From assembly GCF_964355755.1 (NCBI RefSeq), contig NC_092676.1, positions 19,576,288 through 19,640,287 of the forward strand: a stretch of 64,000 nucleotides of DNA. Reading direction: 5' to 3'. Origin of the DNA: Antedon mediterranea (taxonomy: Eukaryota; Echinodermata; Crinoidea; Comatulida; Antedonidae). Positions 63,690 to 64,000 of the stretch are shown piece by piece. The translations under genes were made by a program, and so were the position numbers. The notes under the pieces were generated by a model. It was not told the origin of the DNA. It did not search any database and saw nothing but the letters and a program-made list of their open reading frames with translations. Each line of letters begins with the position of its first letter. Position 1 is the stretch's first letter.

Positions 63690-64000
63690 TTTTGTTGCAT
63701 TGAAATTGACAAAATATATTAAAATTGAACGTAATTTTCACAAAAAAAGGCATTAAATATACGCATTATATTGAGTTTTCAGCTCTCTATTATGATTGCT
63801 CTTTTGGCGCTCCATAGAAACAACAACATTGAACGCGAAATTCACGAACCGATTGCGAGAAACACGTCTGTAAATTCATCAATTTAAAGGATTTATTTGT
63901 TACTTTTTGTGTGATCTTCTTCGTAAAAGTATTTTTGAGGCCTAATTCTAAGGTGTGGTACTCACGATAAAGTTACTAAACAAATTTTGAGTTGAAATAA
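63690..64000. repeat. Foldback element, right arm (runs to the window edge)
   Basis: This is the inverted copy of 63258-63578, separated from it by a spacer of 111 bp that contains AGGCCTAGGCTAGG words. The arm reaches base 64000, so the outer boundary on this side is not seen. An RNA through both arms would form a long duplex. Confidence 0.9.

Overview
The window looks like nuclear DNA of a marine invertebrate deuterostome, most likely an echinoderm or close relative. The evidence is high AT content (my estimate is about two-thirds A+T), genes split by very long introns, many decayed LINE ends and MITE-like palindromes, and the palindromic word TAGGCCTA scattered throughout and packed densely near the right end. 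The species cannot be fixed from the sequence alone. There is no bacterial or viral organisation, no operon and no rRNA. I saw no intact tRNA, only one tRNA-like remnant.

The main locus is one plus-strand gene covering about the first 40 kb. It encodes an NR0B (DAX1/SHP-type) orphan nuclear receptor, which has a ligand-binding domain but no DNA-binding zinc fingers. Exon 1 (2615-3206) carries an N-terminal Cys-x-Cys plus LxxLL module and the first two thirds of the ligand-binding domain. Exon 2 (39393-39631) carries the rest. They join in phase 1 at the Asn-Pro-Asp-Val-Pro-Gly-Leu motif, the junction known for vertebrate NR0B1 and NR0B2. The intron is about 36.2 kb. The 3'UTR runs to a polyadenylation signal near 40340 and contains imperfect repeats and a miRNA-like hairpin.

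The most interesting feature lies inside that intron, 2.2 kb before exon 2. A 96-codon reading frame (36868-37158) repeats the same Cys-x-Cys/LxxLL module with identical spacing, adds a second Cys-cluster/LxxLL unit, and has no ligand-binding domain. It sits about 370 bp downstream of a compact putative promoter containing an octamer, an NR5A (SF-1/LRH-1) half-site, an inverted nuclear-receptor repeat and a TATA box. An internal splice donor would join it in frame to exon 2. It could be an alternative NR0B product or a free-standing LxxLL corepressor peptide.

The rest of the intron and the 40-62 kb stretch is mostly non-coding. It holds a 21-bp minisatellite of about 54 units (14.0-15.1 kb), a three-copy MITE family (8.4, 31.3 and 56.0 kb), two other palindromic elements (9.9 and 50.4 kb), short tandem repeats, a 106-nt hairpin (24.7 kb), a shared unknown repeat (24.5 and 31.7 kb), and LINE 3' ends (48.5, 51.4 and 61.8 kb). 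A small antisense reading frame with its own poly(A) signal lies at 25.96-26.13 kb.

At the right edge a second gene starts on the plus strand. Its first coding exon (62781-62942) resembles the N-terminus of the DDX10/Dbp4 RNA helicase. Its first intron begins with a TAGGCCTA-rich patch followed by a foldback inverted repeat with arms of about 310-320 bp that reaches the end of the window.
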